Counted from the stretch's first letter, positions 17,601-26,104 are shown. The stretch is DNA of 64,000 bases from Clostridia bacterium (GCA_017403065.1 JAFQOT010000002.1:1-64000), one strand, 5' to 3'. A program made the numbers and translations. The notes: generated from the sequence alone by a model not told the origin.

Positions 17601-18499
17601 AATTCATAAGAGCCGTTAACAAGTATAAAATTACCGTTTGCAACAGGGGCAACCTCACCCATTCGTTTAGGGTCCATAAACATACTGCAATTAAGGGAGT
17701 TTGTATAATCACTAAAAGAGAAATTAAGTATGGTCTTTTCCCCTCTTTTAGTGTTTATATTTCTGGTTTCAACCCCAAAAACCTCACCCCAACAGGCAAT
17801 CTGGCTGTCCTCGTCAGAAACATTTATCATATCCTTTGTATTGGAATCGATACTTCTGCCGTAAAAGATTTTAGGATTATCAAGATAAACAATACTGTTA
17901 TTAGGCTTGTCTTGTCTTTTTTCAAAGACAATTTCGGTTTTCAAAGAGCTTTTTTTATCCTCTTTTTTAGACTGAGCCTGAGTCTTTGGCGTTAATTCAG
18001 GCTTAGGCAACTCAATTTCAACATCATCAAGCTGACCGTCAAATTCTATATTGATTTCACAGCCAAATACCTCTTTAAAGCTAAGCTTAAAATGTTTTTC
18101 AAATTCGCATTGGCATATTCTTTTATACCCGCCGTGCTTCAGAGTTATACACAGGGTATCTTCCCTAAGACAGTAATCCGCACCTGCAAAATAACCGTTT
18201 AATGCGGCATTTTTTACCCTTAAGTCGTTAATTATATCCTTACAGGCTTCTGTACAAAAGCTTTCCTTTGTAAAAGAAAAGGAAAATTCACAAAAATTAA
18301 GCTTTAGCATAGCCTTAACGGTATTTTGTATATTTAACTGTAATTCCCTTTGAATATATGTATCACAAGAAATTTCTACCGAAAGACTTCTGCTTTCAAT
18401 ATCTAAATTGCATTTTTCTATTGCTTTATCGCCTATTAAAGACATTAAACTGTCTTCAAGACAATTTCCAAAAATACAGGAAAAAGTAGGCTTCCCCAT
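14672..18499 (-). CDS. polC: DNA polymerase III PolC-type alpha subunit, apparently without the exonuclease domain
   Basis: Replicative DNA polymerase of Gram-positive type, 1275 aa. Domains in order: an N-terminal region (1-230); an OB fold (about 230-320); a PHP domain with HCHTNMS at 335-341 and YGVEAYFVDD at 396-405; the polymerase core with catalytic aspartates D794 and D796 in VPDIDLNFSNEF; a zinc-binding segment with two CPxC pairs near 750-785; and a C-terminal helix-hairpin region. In ordinary PolC (about 1430 aa) a DEDD 3'-5' exonuclease of about 165 residues interrupts the PHP domain right after GVEA..VDD. Here only about 17 residues join it to RNHQIILVKNLTGLKNLYKLV, and no DxE exonuclease motif is seen anywhere. 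Proofreading must come from another protein or be absent. It follows ispG by 15 bases. Confidence 0.95.
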   Translation of the reverse strand: MGKPTFSCIFGNCLEDSLMSLIGDKAIEKCNLDIESRSLSVEISCDTYIQRELQLNIQNTVKAMLKLNFCEFSFSFTKESFCTEACKDIINDLRVKNAALNGYFAGADYCLREDTLCITLKHGGYKRICQCEFEKHFKLSFKEVFGCEINIEFDGQLDDVEIELPKPELTPKTQAQSKKEDKKSSLKTEIVFEKRQDKPNNSIVYLDNPKIFYGRSIDSNTKDMINVSDEDSQIACWGEVFGVETRNINTKRGEKTILNFSFSDYTNSLNCSMFMDPKRMGEVAPVANGNFILVNGSYEFDNYKHEFIVKPKAMALLQKYTETDDYEGEKRVELHCHTNMSAKDAVSSAGDIVEQAFKWGHKAVAITDHGVVQAYPAAAEAVKKIRKSGGDFKVIYGVEAYFVDDINNDITGLNSKQISKMRNHQIILVKNLTGLKNLYKLVSQAHIEDFKGKPITLRSKLEQLREGLIIGSACEQGDLFKAIVDGKTDDELIKIAQFYDYLEIQPIGNNMFMVRESGKPDKRNEKTGEITPNRFRHINSQEALKNLNRKVVEIADKIGKPVVATGDVHFLKKSDEIIRKILMAGQGFDDFDNQAPLYLKTTQEMLDDFSYFGERAKEFVIDNPNKIAEMVNDDVIPVPEGNYPPVIEGSDEMLRKICWDNAHKTYGENVPEIVSKRLEKELDSIINNGFSIMYVSAQKLVDYSKEHGYLVGSRGSVGSSFVATMAGISEVNPLAPHYVCPSCCHSEFFTDGSVGSGFDLPEKNCPNCNTPMDRDGHDIPFETFLGFKGDKVPDIDLNFSNEFQTQVQKYTESMFGSENVFKAGTISTVAEKTAYGFARAYAEKKGVTLSNAELGRLASLVEKAKIKQTTGQHPAGMIVVPRDKTIYDFCPVQHPADDINSDVITTHFDFHSIHDTILKLDELGHVIPTTYKYLEEYSKIPVSKVSMSDPKIYSLFTSTEALGVTPEEIDSPTGTYCIPEFGTSFVRGMLVDCKPKNFSDLLQISGLSHGTDVYLGNAKDLIENGTCTISEVIGTRDNIMVYLIHQGMKEDRAFKITETVRKGLVAKGKVSKEDWESMEEDMRKVNVPEWYIKSCYKIKYMFPKAHAAAYVTAAIRVAWYKVYKPLEFYCAYFTARPEDVDVPTILQGHEAVKKYIRDIKAKGKEATKKELDVYENMLIFNEIMARGIEILPIDINKSHAMKYLPEDGKMRLPFGALSGVGEKAAYSIYEAAQRGNYVSIEDFQLEAGVSKTIIQNLADLGAMNDLPDTNQMSMF

Positions 18500-18514
18500 T
18501 TTTTACAACTCCGT

Positions 18515-19567
18515 TTACATTTTTTCTATTTCTTCAATTAAAGCTTGAAGCAGTTGCTTTTCAGGCAATTTTCTGACAATTTCACCCTTTTTGAAAAGCA
18601 CTCCGCAGCCGTCTCCCCCTGCAATACCTATATCTGCGGCAGATGCTTCACCTGGACCGTTTACCACACAGCCCATAATAGCAACTGTTATATTCTTATT
18701 TATGTTTGAAAGCCGCCTTTCAGCTTCCTTTGCTATTCCTATTAAATCAATTTTTGTTCTGCCGCAGGTTGGACAGGATACGAATTTTATCCCGCCCTTT
18801 CTTAAATCTATAGCCTTTAAAAGTCTTATGCCTGCCTCTACCTCTTTTACAGGGTCATCAGTAAGAGAAATTCTTATAGTATTTCCTATGCCTCTAAGCA
18901 ACAGACCCCCTATACCCGCAGCCGATTTGATAACACCCATACTTTCAGTGCCCGCTTCGGTTACACCCAAGTGTAAGGGATATTTGCACTTAGTAGCTGC
19001 TAATTCGTATGCCTTATACATAGTTAGGGTATCTGAAGATTTTAAGGATAAAACTATATCGGTAAAATCAAATTTTTCAAGTAAAGATATATGATACAGA
19101 CCGCTTTCGACCATAGCCTCAGGGGTCACGCGGCCGTATTTTGCAAGAATATTTTTTTCTAAAGAGCCTGAATTTACCCCTATTCTTATAGGCACGCCTG
19201 CCTGTCGGCAAGCATCTGCCACTAATTTTACCTTATCGTCAGAGCCGATATTTCCCGGATTTATTCTAACCTTGTCAACCCCAGCAGCCACGCTTTCAAG
19301 GGCTAAACGGTAATCAAAATGAATATCCGCTACAAGAGGAATTGTTATATTTTTCTTTAATGCCTCTACCGTTTTCAAGGCTTCTTTGTCGGGTACTGTA
19401 ACACGGACAATATCACATCCCGCCGACTGAAGCCTTTTAGCCTGAGCAACGTTTGCTTCTATATCGTGAGCAGGCGCGCAAAGCATAGACTGTACAGAAA
19501 TCTCAGCGCCGCCGCCAATTAAAAGTCCCCCCGCATTAACCTGTACGGTTTTATCGTTAGTGAACAT
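18515..19567 (-). CDS. ispG: 4-hydroxy-3-methylbut-2-en-1-yl diphosphate synthase (IspG/GcpE)
   Basis: Penultimate enzyme of the MEP isoprenoid pathway, a [4Fe-4S] reductase acting on MEcPP. The N-terminal TIM barrel includes VRVTVPDKEA and VADIHFDYRLAL. The C-terminal cluster domain has CPTCGRT and MGCVVNGPGEA, giving the three cluster cysteines. Length 350 aa is normal for the bacterial short form. An AGGAGG-like ribosome site precedes the ATG. It lies in one transcription unit with rseP, dxr, cdsA and uppS upstream, so isoprenoid and lipid-carrier synthesis are genetically linked. Confidence 0.97.
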   Translation of the reverse strand: MFTNDKTVQVNAGGLLIGGGAEISVQSMLCAPAHDIEANVAQAKRLQSAGCDIVRVTVPDKEALKTVEALKKNITIPLVADIHFDYRLALESVAAGVDKVRINPGNIGSDDKVKLVADACRQAGVPIRIGVNSGSLEKNILAKYGRVTPEAMVESGLYHISLLEKFDFTDIVLSLKSSDTLTMYKAYELAATKCKYPLHLGVTEAGTESMGVIKSAAGIGGLLLRGIGNTIRISLTDDPVKEVEAGIRLLKAIDLRKGGIKFVSCPTCGRTKIDLIGIAKEAERRLSNINKNITVAIMGCVVNGPGEASAADIGIAGGDGCGVLFKKGEIVRKLPEKQLLQALIEEIEKM

Positions 19568-19591
19568 ATTAAACCTCCTGAAAACACCTAT

Positions 19592-20656
19592 TTAAACAAT
19601 CAAGCTCCAGATATCCTTTGCGGCAATCAATATCATAAATATTATTAAAATTGCAAAACCTACCCCGTGAACTATTGTCTCGTATTTTGGGGGAATAGGC
19701 TTTCTGAAAATCATTTCAATAAGAATAAATAAAAGTCTTCCGCCATCTAAAGCAGGTATTGGCAATAAATTAAAAAGTCCTAAATTTATAGTTATAAGTG
19801 CCATTATAGGCAACACATTAAGAAGATTTGTCTTTGCCACATCTGCAATAGCAACCGTTACACCTACAGGACCTGAAACAGCGCTTATACCATACTTTCC
19901 GCCAATCATATCAATAAGACTGCGCCAAATCACAGCGCAATAAGAAACAGCCGTATTAACCGTCTGCTTAATATAAGAGCCAACCGTCTTTTTTATACCA
20001 TAAACCTTAAAATCAACCGAAAGGTAGCTCATACCGTTTTCCTCTGCGGTAGCAAAGGTAACGTCTTCAAGGTGTGTTTTTTCACCATCACGCAAAACAA
20101 CCATATCTATTTTACCGTTTTTCACATTAGTAAAAGCATAGCTTAGGTCATAGGTGGTGAAAATTTTTCTACCGTCAACATTTATAATCTTATCGTCTAT
20201 TTGAAGACCTGTCGTCTGACTTACGGCATTTGGGTTAAATTCAGCTATAGTTGTAGAGGTAAAAGCCTTTTGGGGAGCTAAAATAATAGCCACAATTATA
20301 AGACCTAACAAAAGGTTGAAAACTGCCCCCATAACAACTATTAAAAATCGCGCCCAGGGCTTTTTATTACAAAATGCCCTACTGTCAGAGCTTTCCTCGT
20401 CCTCGCCCTCCATAGCGCAATATCCCCCTAAAGGAATAAGGTTAAAGGCGTAATTTGTTTCCCCTAATTTTTTAGAAAAAAGCTTAGGTCCAAAGCCTAC
20501 TGCAAATTCATTTACACGTACTCTAAGAAGCTTTGCCGCAATAAAATGACCAAACTCGTGAATAATTATAAGAACTAAAAATAAAAGTATGGCTATTAAA
20601 TACGGCCAAACATTACTCCAGATATTAGCTAAAGAAATGATAATCCCTTCCAACAT
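19592..20656 (-). CDS. rseP: Site-2 intramembrane metalloprotease RseP
   Basis: Zinc protease that cleaves membrane proteins within the bilayer, for example anti-sigma factors and signal-peptide remnants. The first membrane helix carries the zinc motif H32-E-F-G-H36. A PDZ domain follows at about residues 125-205 (QTTGLQIDDKIINVDGRKI), and the third zinc-ligand region NLLPIPALDGGRLLF lies near residue 300. Length 354 aa is typical. It sits between dxr and ispG in the same orientation, the usual gene neighbourhood. Confidence 0.95.
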   Translation of the reverse strand: MLEGIIISLANIWSNVWPYLIAILLFLVLIIIHEFGHFIAAKLLRVRVNEFAVGFGPKLFSKKLGETNYAFNLIPLGGYCAMEGEDEESSDSRAFCNKKPWARFLIVVMGAVFNLLLGLIIVAIILAPQKAFTSTTIAEFNPNAVSQTTGLQIDDKIINVDGRKIFTTYDLSYAFTNVKNGKIDMVVLRDGEKTHLEDVTFATAEENGMSYLSVDFKVYGIKKTVGSYIKQTVNTAVSYCAVIWRSLIDMIGGKYGISAVSGPVGVTVAIADVAKTNLLNVLPIMALITINLGLFNLLPIPALDGGRLLFILIEMIFRKPIPPKYETIVHGVGFAILIIFMILIAAKDIWSLIV

Positions 20657-20674
20657 AATATAATAGTTAATAAT

Positions 20675-21811
20675 TTATATTGCCTGTCTTACAGTATCTC
20701 TTGCTTGCTTATCTACCTGCAATATATCCTCTAAATCAAATTCCTTTTTATTATTAACCGAAATAAGCGCTTTTTCCACCAAATCAGCAATCTGCAAAAA
20801 TTTAATTTTACCGCTTAAGAAAAGGGCGACAGCCTCCTCATTTGCGCCGTTAACCGCCGCTGGAGCAAGACCCCCTTGATTTATAGCGTCAATACACAAA
20901 GGCAAGCATCTAAAGGTTTCTGTGTCAGGCTTTTCAAAGGTAAGCGTGCCTATATCCGTAAGACTTAATCTTTCAAAAGCGTAATCGCTTCTTTGAGGAT
21001 ATGTTAATGCATACTGAATGGGCAACCGCATATCAGGAGTGCCTAACTGGGCTATAACTGCCCCGTCTGAAAGCTCTATACCCGAATGCACTATACTTTG
21101 TCTGTGCACCAAAACCTCTATATCTTTAGCAGGCAAGCCAAACAAATGAACTGCCTCTATTACCTCAAGACCCTTATTCATAAGTGTGGCGGAATCTATG
21201 GTGATTTTAGCCCCCATAGACCAGTTAGGATGGTTTAATGCTTCCTTAACAGTTACATTTTCCAAATCCTTTCGTGTTTTGGAATAAAAAGGTCCTCCCG
21301 AAGCTGTAAGAAGTATCTTTTTTAAAGCTTTTTCAGGCGAGCCTTGCAAGGACTGAAAAATGGCTGAATGCTCACTGTCAACAGGCAAAATTTTAACATT
21401 TTTTTCTTTTGCCAGTCTGTTTACTATTTCTCCGCCTGTAACCAAAGTTTCCTTGTTGGCAAGGGCGATATCCTTACCCGCATTTATTGCTCTTAAAGTA
21501 GGCTTTAGTCCTGCAATACCCACAATAGAATTAAGTACTATATCCCCTTCGCCTTCGGCTACAGTGCAAACGCCCTCTTCACCTGATAAAACCTTAATAT
21601 CAGTATCTTTAAGACTTAATTTTAATTCCTCAGCCGCACTTTTATCCCAAGCGGCAACAAAACGTGGTTTAAACTGTCTTGCTTGCTTTTCTAAAAGCTT
21701 TGCATTACTTCCGGCAGCTAAAGCAGTTACTCTGTAGCCGTCACGCTTAGCAACCTCTAAAGCCTGTGTACCAATAGAGCCTGTGGAGCCTAAAACAATT
21801 AAACTTTTCAT
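20675..21811 (-). CDS. dxr: 1-deoxy-D-xylulose 5-phosphate reductoisomerase
   Basis: First committed enzyme of the MEP pathway, converting DXP to MEP with NADPH. GSTGSIGTQ (residues 8-16) is the nucleotide-binding loop; LANKETLVTGG, LPVDSEHSAIFQ and ASGGPF are active-site and metal-binding segments, and HPNWSMGAKITIDSATLMNKGLE is the catalytic flexible region. Length 378 aa is normal. Its ATG shares a base with the stop of cdsA at 21811, indicating coupled translation. Confidence 0.97.
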   Translation of the reverse strand: MKSLIVLGSTGSIGTQALEVAKRDGYRVTALAAGSNAKLLEKQARQFKPRFVAAWDKSAAEELKLSLKDTDIKVLSGEEGVCTVAEGEGDIVLNSIVGIAGLKPTLRAINAGKDIALANKETLVTGGEIVNRLAKEKNVKILPVDSEHSAIFQSLQGSPEKALKKILLTASGGPFYSKTRKDLENVTVKEALNHPNWSMGAKITIDSATLMNKGLEVIEAVHLFGLPAKDIEVLVHRQSIVHSGIELSDGAVIAQLGTPDMRLPIQYALTYPQRSDYAFERLSLTDIGTLTFEKPDTETFRCLPLCIDAINQGGLAPAAVNGANEEAVALFLSGKIKFLQIADLVEKALISVNNKKEFDLEDILQVDKQARDTVRQAI

Positions 21812-22620
21812 TAAATCACTCCGATTTCAATACCCATATATAGCAAAGGCGCTATCATAATTATACTGTCCACACGGTCTAAAATACCACCGTGACCAGG
21901 TATCAGACTGCCATAATCCTTTAAATCTACAGAGCGCTTGATTGCCGAAGCAAAAAGGTCGCCTATCATACCTAAAATACAGAAAGGAACAGTAAGAATT
22001 ATAGGTAATAAAAGAGGTTTGTTAAAGCAAAGGCTTAAAATTACAGTTACTATCATACTTGAAATTACTCCGCCAACAGCTCCCTCAACCGTCTTTTTAG
22101 GACTTATGTTGGGGCAAAGCTTATGCTTACCGCAGGTGACACCTGTAAAATATGCCCCCATATCGCAAACAGATGAAAAATTAAGAAGTAATAGTAAATA
22201 ATATATTCCGCTTTGATTATTTATTACACCCGAAAGGCAGAAAAACATACCACCGTACATTAAAGGCAGCCCGTAAAAAGAGGCAATTTGCCCTAATCCA
22301 AATTCACTATGGTTTTTAAGAACAATTAAAGCGGCAGCTATTGAGTAAATTACTGCGCCAAACAAAACAAAAATTAAGCAAACGCCAAAATCCTCATTTA
22401 TAAAACGGGTAAAGGGAACATAAAAGCTGAACACACAGGCTAATACAAGCGCTAATTTGTCTTTTATTCCTGCCGCATTATGAAGCAATTCATATACTGC
22501 GCCTGCGGCTAAAAGAGCAATAGCCACTGTAATTACAACGCTTTCCCACAAAAAGCCTATAGCTAATACAGCTGCCACAATAATACCCATTACTATTCCT
22601 GAAATTATTCGAGTTTTCAT
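21811..22620 (-). CDS. cdsA: Phosphatidate cytidylyltransferase
   Basis: Integral membrane enzyme making CDP-diacylglycerol for phospholipid synthesis. It has about eight hydrophobic helices over 269 residues, and the C-terminal CdsA signature KDYGSLIPGHGGILDRVDS near residues 236-254. It lies three bases downstream of uppS and overlaps dxr by one base. Confidence 0.95.
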   Translation of the reverse strand: MKTRIISGIVMGIIVAAVLAIGFLWESVVITVAIALLAAGAVYELLHNAAGIKDKLALVLACVFSFYVPFTRFINEDFGVCLIFVLFGAVIYSIAAALIVLKNHSEFGLGQIASFYGLPLMYGGMFFCLSGVINNQSGIYYLLLLLNFSSVCDMGAYFTGVTCGKHKLCPNISPKKTVEGAVGGVISSMIVTVILSLCFNKPLLLPIILTVPFCILGMIGDLFASAIKRSVDLKDYGSLIPGHGGILDRVDSIIMIAPLLYMGIEIGVI

Positions 22621-22622
22621 TT

Positions 22623-23336
22623 TTAAACTCCCCCAAATCTGCGATTTCTGTTATTATAATCATCAATAGCCTTTTCTAAATGCTTTGGTTTGAAATCAGG
22701 CCACAAAACATCAGAAAACCAATACTCAGCATAAGCCGACTGCCAAATCAAATAATTAGAAAGCCTGTATTCCCCACTGGGTCTGATTATAAAATCAGGG
22801 TCGGGCTGACCCTTGGTATAAAGTCGGTCAGAAATGGTCTGTTCGGTTATTTCAGACTGACTAATACCCTCTGCCACAATTTTTTTCACAGCATTGGTTA
22901 TTTCATCTCTGCCACCGTAATTTATAGCTATATTAAGATTTAAGCCCGTAGCATCCTTAGAGCCGTCTTCATCCTTTTTGATAAGCTCCTTAATATCCTC
23001 TGCCAAAGGTTCTAAATTACCTATAAATTTAACCTTTATGTTTTCGTCCTTAAAATTCTCGGCATCCTTTAAATAATCCCTTAAAAGATTCATTATATTT
23101 TCTACTTCCTCTTTGGGACGTTTCCAATTTTCAGTAGAAAAGGCATAAACTGTCAAATACTCAAGCCCTATTTTATTGCAATAACGGGCAATATTTTTAA
23201 AGGTTTTTGCCCCTGCAATATGACCTGCCGAGCGTGGAAGCGAACGCTTTTTAGCCCATCTGCCATTACCGTCCATAATAATTGCGATATGTTTAGGCAA
23301 TATCCTTTCCCTTTTATTTTTCTTGAACGAAAACAT
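22623..23336 (-). CDS. uppS: Isoprenyl (undecaprenyl) diphosphate synthase
   Basis: Condenses isopentenyl diphosphate into the C55 lipid carrier for wall synthesis. The cis-prenyltransferase motifs are clear: IIMDGNGRWAKKR with catalytic D22, YAFSTENWKRP, NIAINYGGRDE, and the C-terminal DFIIRPSGEYRLSNYLIWQSAYAE. Length 237 aa is normal. A GGGGGG run serves as ribosome site a few bases before the ATG. Confidence 0.97.
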   Translation of the reverse strand: MFSFKKNKRERILPKHIAIIMDGNGRWAKKRSLPRSAGHIAGAKTFKNIARYCNKIGLEYLTVYAFSTENWKRPKEEVENIMNLLRDYLKDAENFKDENIKVKFIGNLEPLAEDIKELIKKDEDGSKDATGLNLNIAINYGGRDEITNAVKKIVAEGISQSEITEQTISDRLYTKGQPDPDFIIRPSGEYRLSNYLIWQSAYAEYWFSDVLWPDFKPKHLEKAIDDYNNRNRRFGGV

Positions 23337-23364
23337 TTAATCCCCCCTGAATTAAGTGTCAAAA

Positions 23365-23385
23365 CGGGCAGCCTAAGACTGCCCG
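23365..23385. terminator. Hairpin between frr and uppS
   Basis: CGGGCAG-n7-CTGCCCG. On the minus strand, after frr, it is followed only by TTTTG, so it may be a weak terminator or attenuator before uppS; the T-rich side is on the plus strand. Confidence 0.6.
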
Positions 23386-23391
23386 CATTTT

Positions 23392-23946
23392 TTAAATTTC
23401 AAGTATTTCCTTTTCCTTTAAACTGCCAAGCTCATCAATTTCCTTGCAGAATTTATCAGTAAGGTTCTGGATTTTCTTTTCACCGTCGGCTACATCATCC
23501 TCTGTAATTGTATTAGCCTTTTTAAGAGCCTTTAATTTTTCAATAGCATCACGGCGTGTGTTACGAATAGCCACCTTGCTGTCCTCAGCTATCTTCTTAA
23601 CCTCTTTTACTATTTCCTTACGGCGTTCCTCGGTAAGAGGCGGAAAGCCAAGACGTATAACTCTACCGTCATTTTGAGGGTTAATTCCAATATCAGACAC
23701 TAAAATTGCTTTTTCAATAGCTTTAAGGGTTGTAGCATCCCAAGGCTGAATCATAAGAACTCTTGGCTCTGGGATAGAAACAGCAGCCATCTGCTGAATA
23801 GGTGTAGGCGCGCCGTAATAATCAACCATAATTTTATCAAGCACAGAAGCATTTGCTCTGCCTGCGCGGATGGATTTATAATCTCTTTCTAAAACGCCGA
23901 TGGTTTTATTCATCTTTTCTTCAGTATTTTTAATTAACTCTTTCAT
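23392..23946 (-). CDS. frr: Ribosome recycling factor
   Basis: Splits post-termination ribosomes together with EF-G. The 184-residue protein shows the RRF pattern: TIGVLERDYKSIRAGRANASVLD near the N-terminus, YYGAPTPIQQMA, LMIQPWDATTLKAIEKAI, IGINPQNDGRVIRLGFPPLTEERRK, and the charged helix at the C-terminus. It follows pyrH by 11 bases. Confidence 0.97.
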   Translation of the reverse strand: MKELIKNTEEKMNKTIGVLERDYKSIRAGRANASVLDKIMVDYYGAPTPIQQMAAVSIPEPRVLMIQPWDATTLKAIEKAILVSDIGINPQNDGRVIRLGFPPLTEERRKEIVKEVKKIAEDSKVAIRNTRRDAIEKLKALKKANTITEDDVADGEKKIQNLTDKFCKEIDELGSLKEKEILEI

Positions 23947-23957
23947 AAGCTTTTCTC

Positions 23958-24662
23958 CTACTTTACTATTGTACCGATAGCTTCGCCCTTCATAGCAGAA
24001 ACAATATTATCGGGATTATCAAGATTAAATACTAAAATCTCAATGCCGTTATCCATACAAAGAGAAGCGGCAGTGCTGTCCATAACGTGCAGCTCTTTTT
24101 GTAAAACATCAAGATGTGTCAATGTGTCAAACTTCTTAGCCTCAGGATTTAATTTAGGGTCGCTGTCAAACACACCGTCCACATTAGTAGCCTTAAATAT
24201 AACATCGGCGCCAATTTCGGCAGCACGCAAAGCAGCGGCTGTATCTGTAGAGAAAAACGGATTTCCTGTTCCGCATCCGAATATTACCACTCTGCCCTTT
24301 TCTAAATGTCTTACAGCCTTGTTTCTTATATAAGGCTCTGCAAACTGACGCATTTCAATAGCAGTCTGAACGCGGGCTGTTACACCTAACTGTTCCAAAG
24401 CGTCGTTTAGTGCTAAAGCGTTTATAGTTGTTGCAAGCATTCCCATATGGTCAGCTCTTGTTCTGTCCATCTTTCCGCTTGTTCTTCCGCGCCAGAAATT
24501 TCCGCCGCCGACAACAATAGCAACCTCAACACCCATATCAACACAGGCTTTAACCCTTTGACAAATGTCAAGCACCTTATCAAAATCAATGCCTGCGCCC
24601 TTTTCGCCGGCTAAAACCTCGCCGCTTAATTTCAACAAAACGCGTTTATAAACCGGTTTCAT
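23958..24662 (-). CDS. pyrH: Uridylate kinase
   Basis: UMP kinase of the amino-acid-kinase fold, giving UDP for pyrimidine nucleotide synthesis. [10 protein letters not shown] (residues 10-19) binds phosphate, [11 protein letters not shown] is the UMP loop, and [15 protein letters not shown] and [20 protein letters not shown] are conserved. Length 234 aa. First gene of the pyrH-frr-uppS-cdsA-dxr-rseP-ispG-polC series; rpsB and tsf, often upstream, are not here. Confidence 0.97.
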   Translation of the reverse strand: MKPVYKRVLLKLSGEVLAGEKGAGIDFDKVLDICQRVKACVDMGVEVAIVVGGGNFWRGRTSGKMDRTRADHMGMLATTINALALNDALEQLGVTARVQTAIEMRQFAEPYIRNKAVRHLEKGRVVIFGCGTGNPFFSTDTAAALRAAEIGADVIFKATNVDGVFDSDPKLNPEAKKFDTLTHLDVLQKELHVMDSTAASLCMDNGIEILVFNLDNPDNIVSAMKGEAIGTIVK

Positions 24663-24768
24663 AAATTAACACCTCAAAAACATATTTTCTCCATTACATT
24701 TTACCTTAAACCGTATATAAAGTCAATGAAATTATAAACAAAAACCTTATAAAAATTACGACTGAAAT

Positions 24769-24797
24769 TTTACTTGCTTTTTTTAAAGAATTATGAT
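24769..24797 (+). promoter_or_regulatory. Promoter of the oadB leader
   Basis: TTTACT (24769-24774), 17 bases, TATGAT (24792-24797). Predicted start near 24804, just before the structured leader. Confidence 0.6.
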
Positions 24798-24807
24798 AGT
24801 ATTGCTA

Positions 24808-24925
24808 TGGTTTAAGGGAGTAGCCTACGGAATACCGTTGCAATTTTGCGTCAAATACGGGTTTTTGCCCCGCTTTTGCATTAAATGGCAAGACTTTTAC
24901 TGTTTTATACGGTAGGTCTTTTTTT
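24808..24925 (+). ncRNA. Riboswitch-like leader of oadB, resembling yybP-ykoY (Mn2+), with terminator
   Basis: The leader contains AAGGGAGTAGC near 24813, TCAAATACGG at 24851-24860, and GGCAAGAC at 24888-24895. These match, in order, the conserved parts I remember for the yybP-ykoY aptamer (GGGGAGUAGC, a CAxAUACG loop, GCAAGAC). The predicted P1 stem is weak, with two U-U mismatches. The 3' end AAGAC..TTTACTGT re-pairs with ACGGTAGGTCTT (24909-24920) and is followed by seven T, so binding-controlled termination is plausible. The gene behind it is a Na+-pump subunit, not a usual Mn exporter, so a Na+-sensing or other metal-responsive class is an alternative. Confidence 0.55.
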
Positions 24926-24961
24926 ATTCCCGGAAATATAAATAAGAAAGGTCGTTTTATA

Positions 24962-26089
24962 ATGGAAATTTTCCAAAAGCTTAGTTTCTTAATTGAAAAC
25001 ATTTCTCTTTTAGCTGATTGGCGCTATATAGTTATGTGGGTTATAGGCGGCGTGCTTATATACCTTGCTATTAAGCACGAGATGGAGCCTACACTTCTTT
25101 TACCATTAGGCTTCGGTACTATTCTTGCCAACATTCCGCTTTCAGGCGCTATAGGCGAGCACGGTCCTCTGCAAACACTCTTTAATGCAGGTATCTCAAA
25201 CGAGCTTTTCCCTCTGATTTTATTTATCGGTATCGGCGCAATGATAGACTTTGGTCCTTTGCTATCCAACCCAAAGCTTATGATTTTCGGCGCCGCAGCG
25301 CAATTCGGTATATTCTTTACCTTCTGCGTTGCTTCTATGTTCTTTGAGGATTTCGACGCTGCCTCTATCGGTATAATCGGCGCCGCAGACGGTCCTACCG
25401 CTATTGTAGTTTCTCAAAAGCTTAACTCTAATTTTACAGGCGCAATAATGGTTGCTGCATATTCCTATATGGCTTTAGTTCCAATCATTCAGCCACCTGT
25501 AATCAAGCTTCTTACAACCAAAAAAGAACGCCTTATACGTATGCCATATTCACCAAAAAGCGTTTCAAAGCTTACAAAAATCCTGTTCCCAATAGTTATT
25601 ACTGTTATTGCAGGTATTGTAGCTCCTGAATCAGTTGCTCTTATTGGCTTCCTTATGTTTGGTAACCTTATACGCGAATGCGGAGTTTTGAATTCCCTTT
25701 CAGATACTGCGCAAAACGTTCTTGCAAACCTTATAACAATTTTCTTAGGACTTACAATAGCTTGTCAGATGCAGGCTGAAAAGTTCTTAAAGCTTGAAAC
25801 CCTTCTTATTTTAGGCTTAGGTCTTTTCGCATTTATCTTTGATACTGCTTTCGGTGTTGTATTTGCAAAATTTATAAACCTTTTCTTAAAGAAAGGCAGC
25901 AAAATCAACCCAATGATAGGCGCAGCAGGTATCTCTGCATTCCCAATGAGCGGACGTGTTGTTCACAAAATGGGACTTGAGGAAGACCCACAGAACTTCC
26001 TTCTTATGCACTCTATCGGCGTAAACGTTTCAGGTCAGATTGCATCTGTTATTGCAGGCGGTCTTATTCTGAACTTCTTTATGAAATAA
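24962..26089 (+). CDS. oadB: Na+-translocating decarboxylase beta subunit (OadB/GcdB/MmdB type)
   Basis: Membrane subunit that couples decarboxylation of carboxybiotin to Na+ export. It is 375 residues with about nine to eleven hydrophobic helices. Family motifs are GIIGAADGPTAIVVSQKL (near 138-155, including the Na+-coupling Asp), GFLMFGNLIRECGV, and the C-terminal AAGISAFPMSGRVVHKMG and HSIGVNVSGQIASVIAGG. The substrate-specific alpha subunit and biotin carrier are not adjacent, so whether it works with oxaloacetate, methylmalonyl-CoA or glutaconyl-CoA is unknown. A small oadG-like gene follows. Confidence 0.93.
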   Translation: MEIFQKLSFLIENISLLADWRYIVMWVIGGVLIYLAIKHEMEPTLLLPLGFGTILANIPLSGAIGEHGPLQTLFNAGISNELFPLILFIGIGAMIDFGPLLSNPKLMIFGAAAQFGIFFTFCVASMFFEDFDAASIGIIGAADGPTAIVVSQKLNSNFTGAIMVAAYSYMALVPIIQPPVIKLLTTKKERLIRMPYSPKSVSKLTKILFPIVITVIAGIVAPESVALIGFLMFGNLIRECGVLNSLSDTAQNVLANLITIFLGLTIACQMQAEKFLKLETLLILGLGLFAFIFDTAFGVVFAKFINLFLKKGSKINPMIGAAGISAFPMSGRVVHKMGLEEDPQNFLLMHSIGVNVSGQIASVIAGGLILNFFMK

Positions 26090-26104
26090 CAGGAGGTCAA
26101 ATAA

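Noticed and set aside
17393..17995. 200-residue plus-strand reading frame inside polC
   Set aside because: It is antisense to conserved PolC domains and has no protein-like features.
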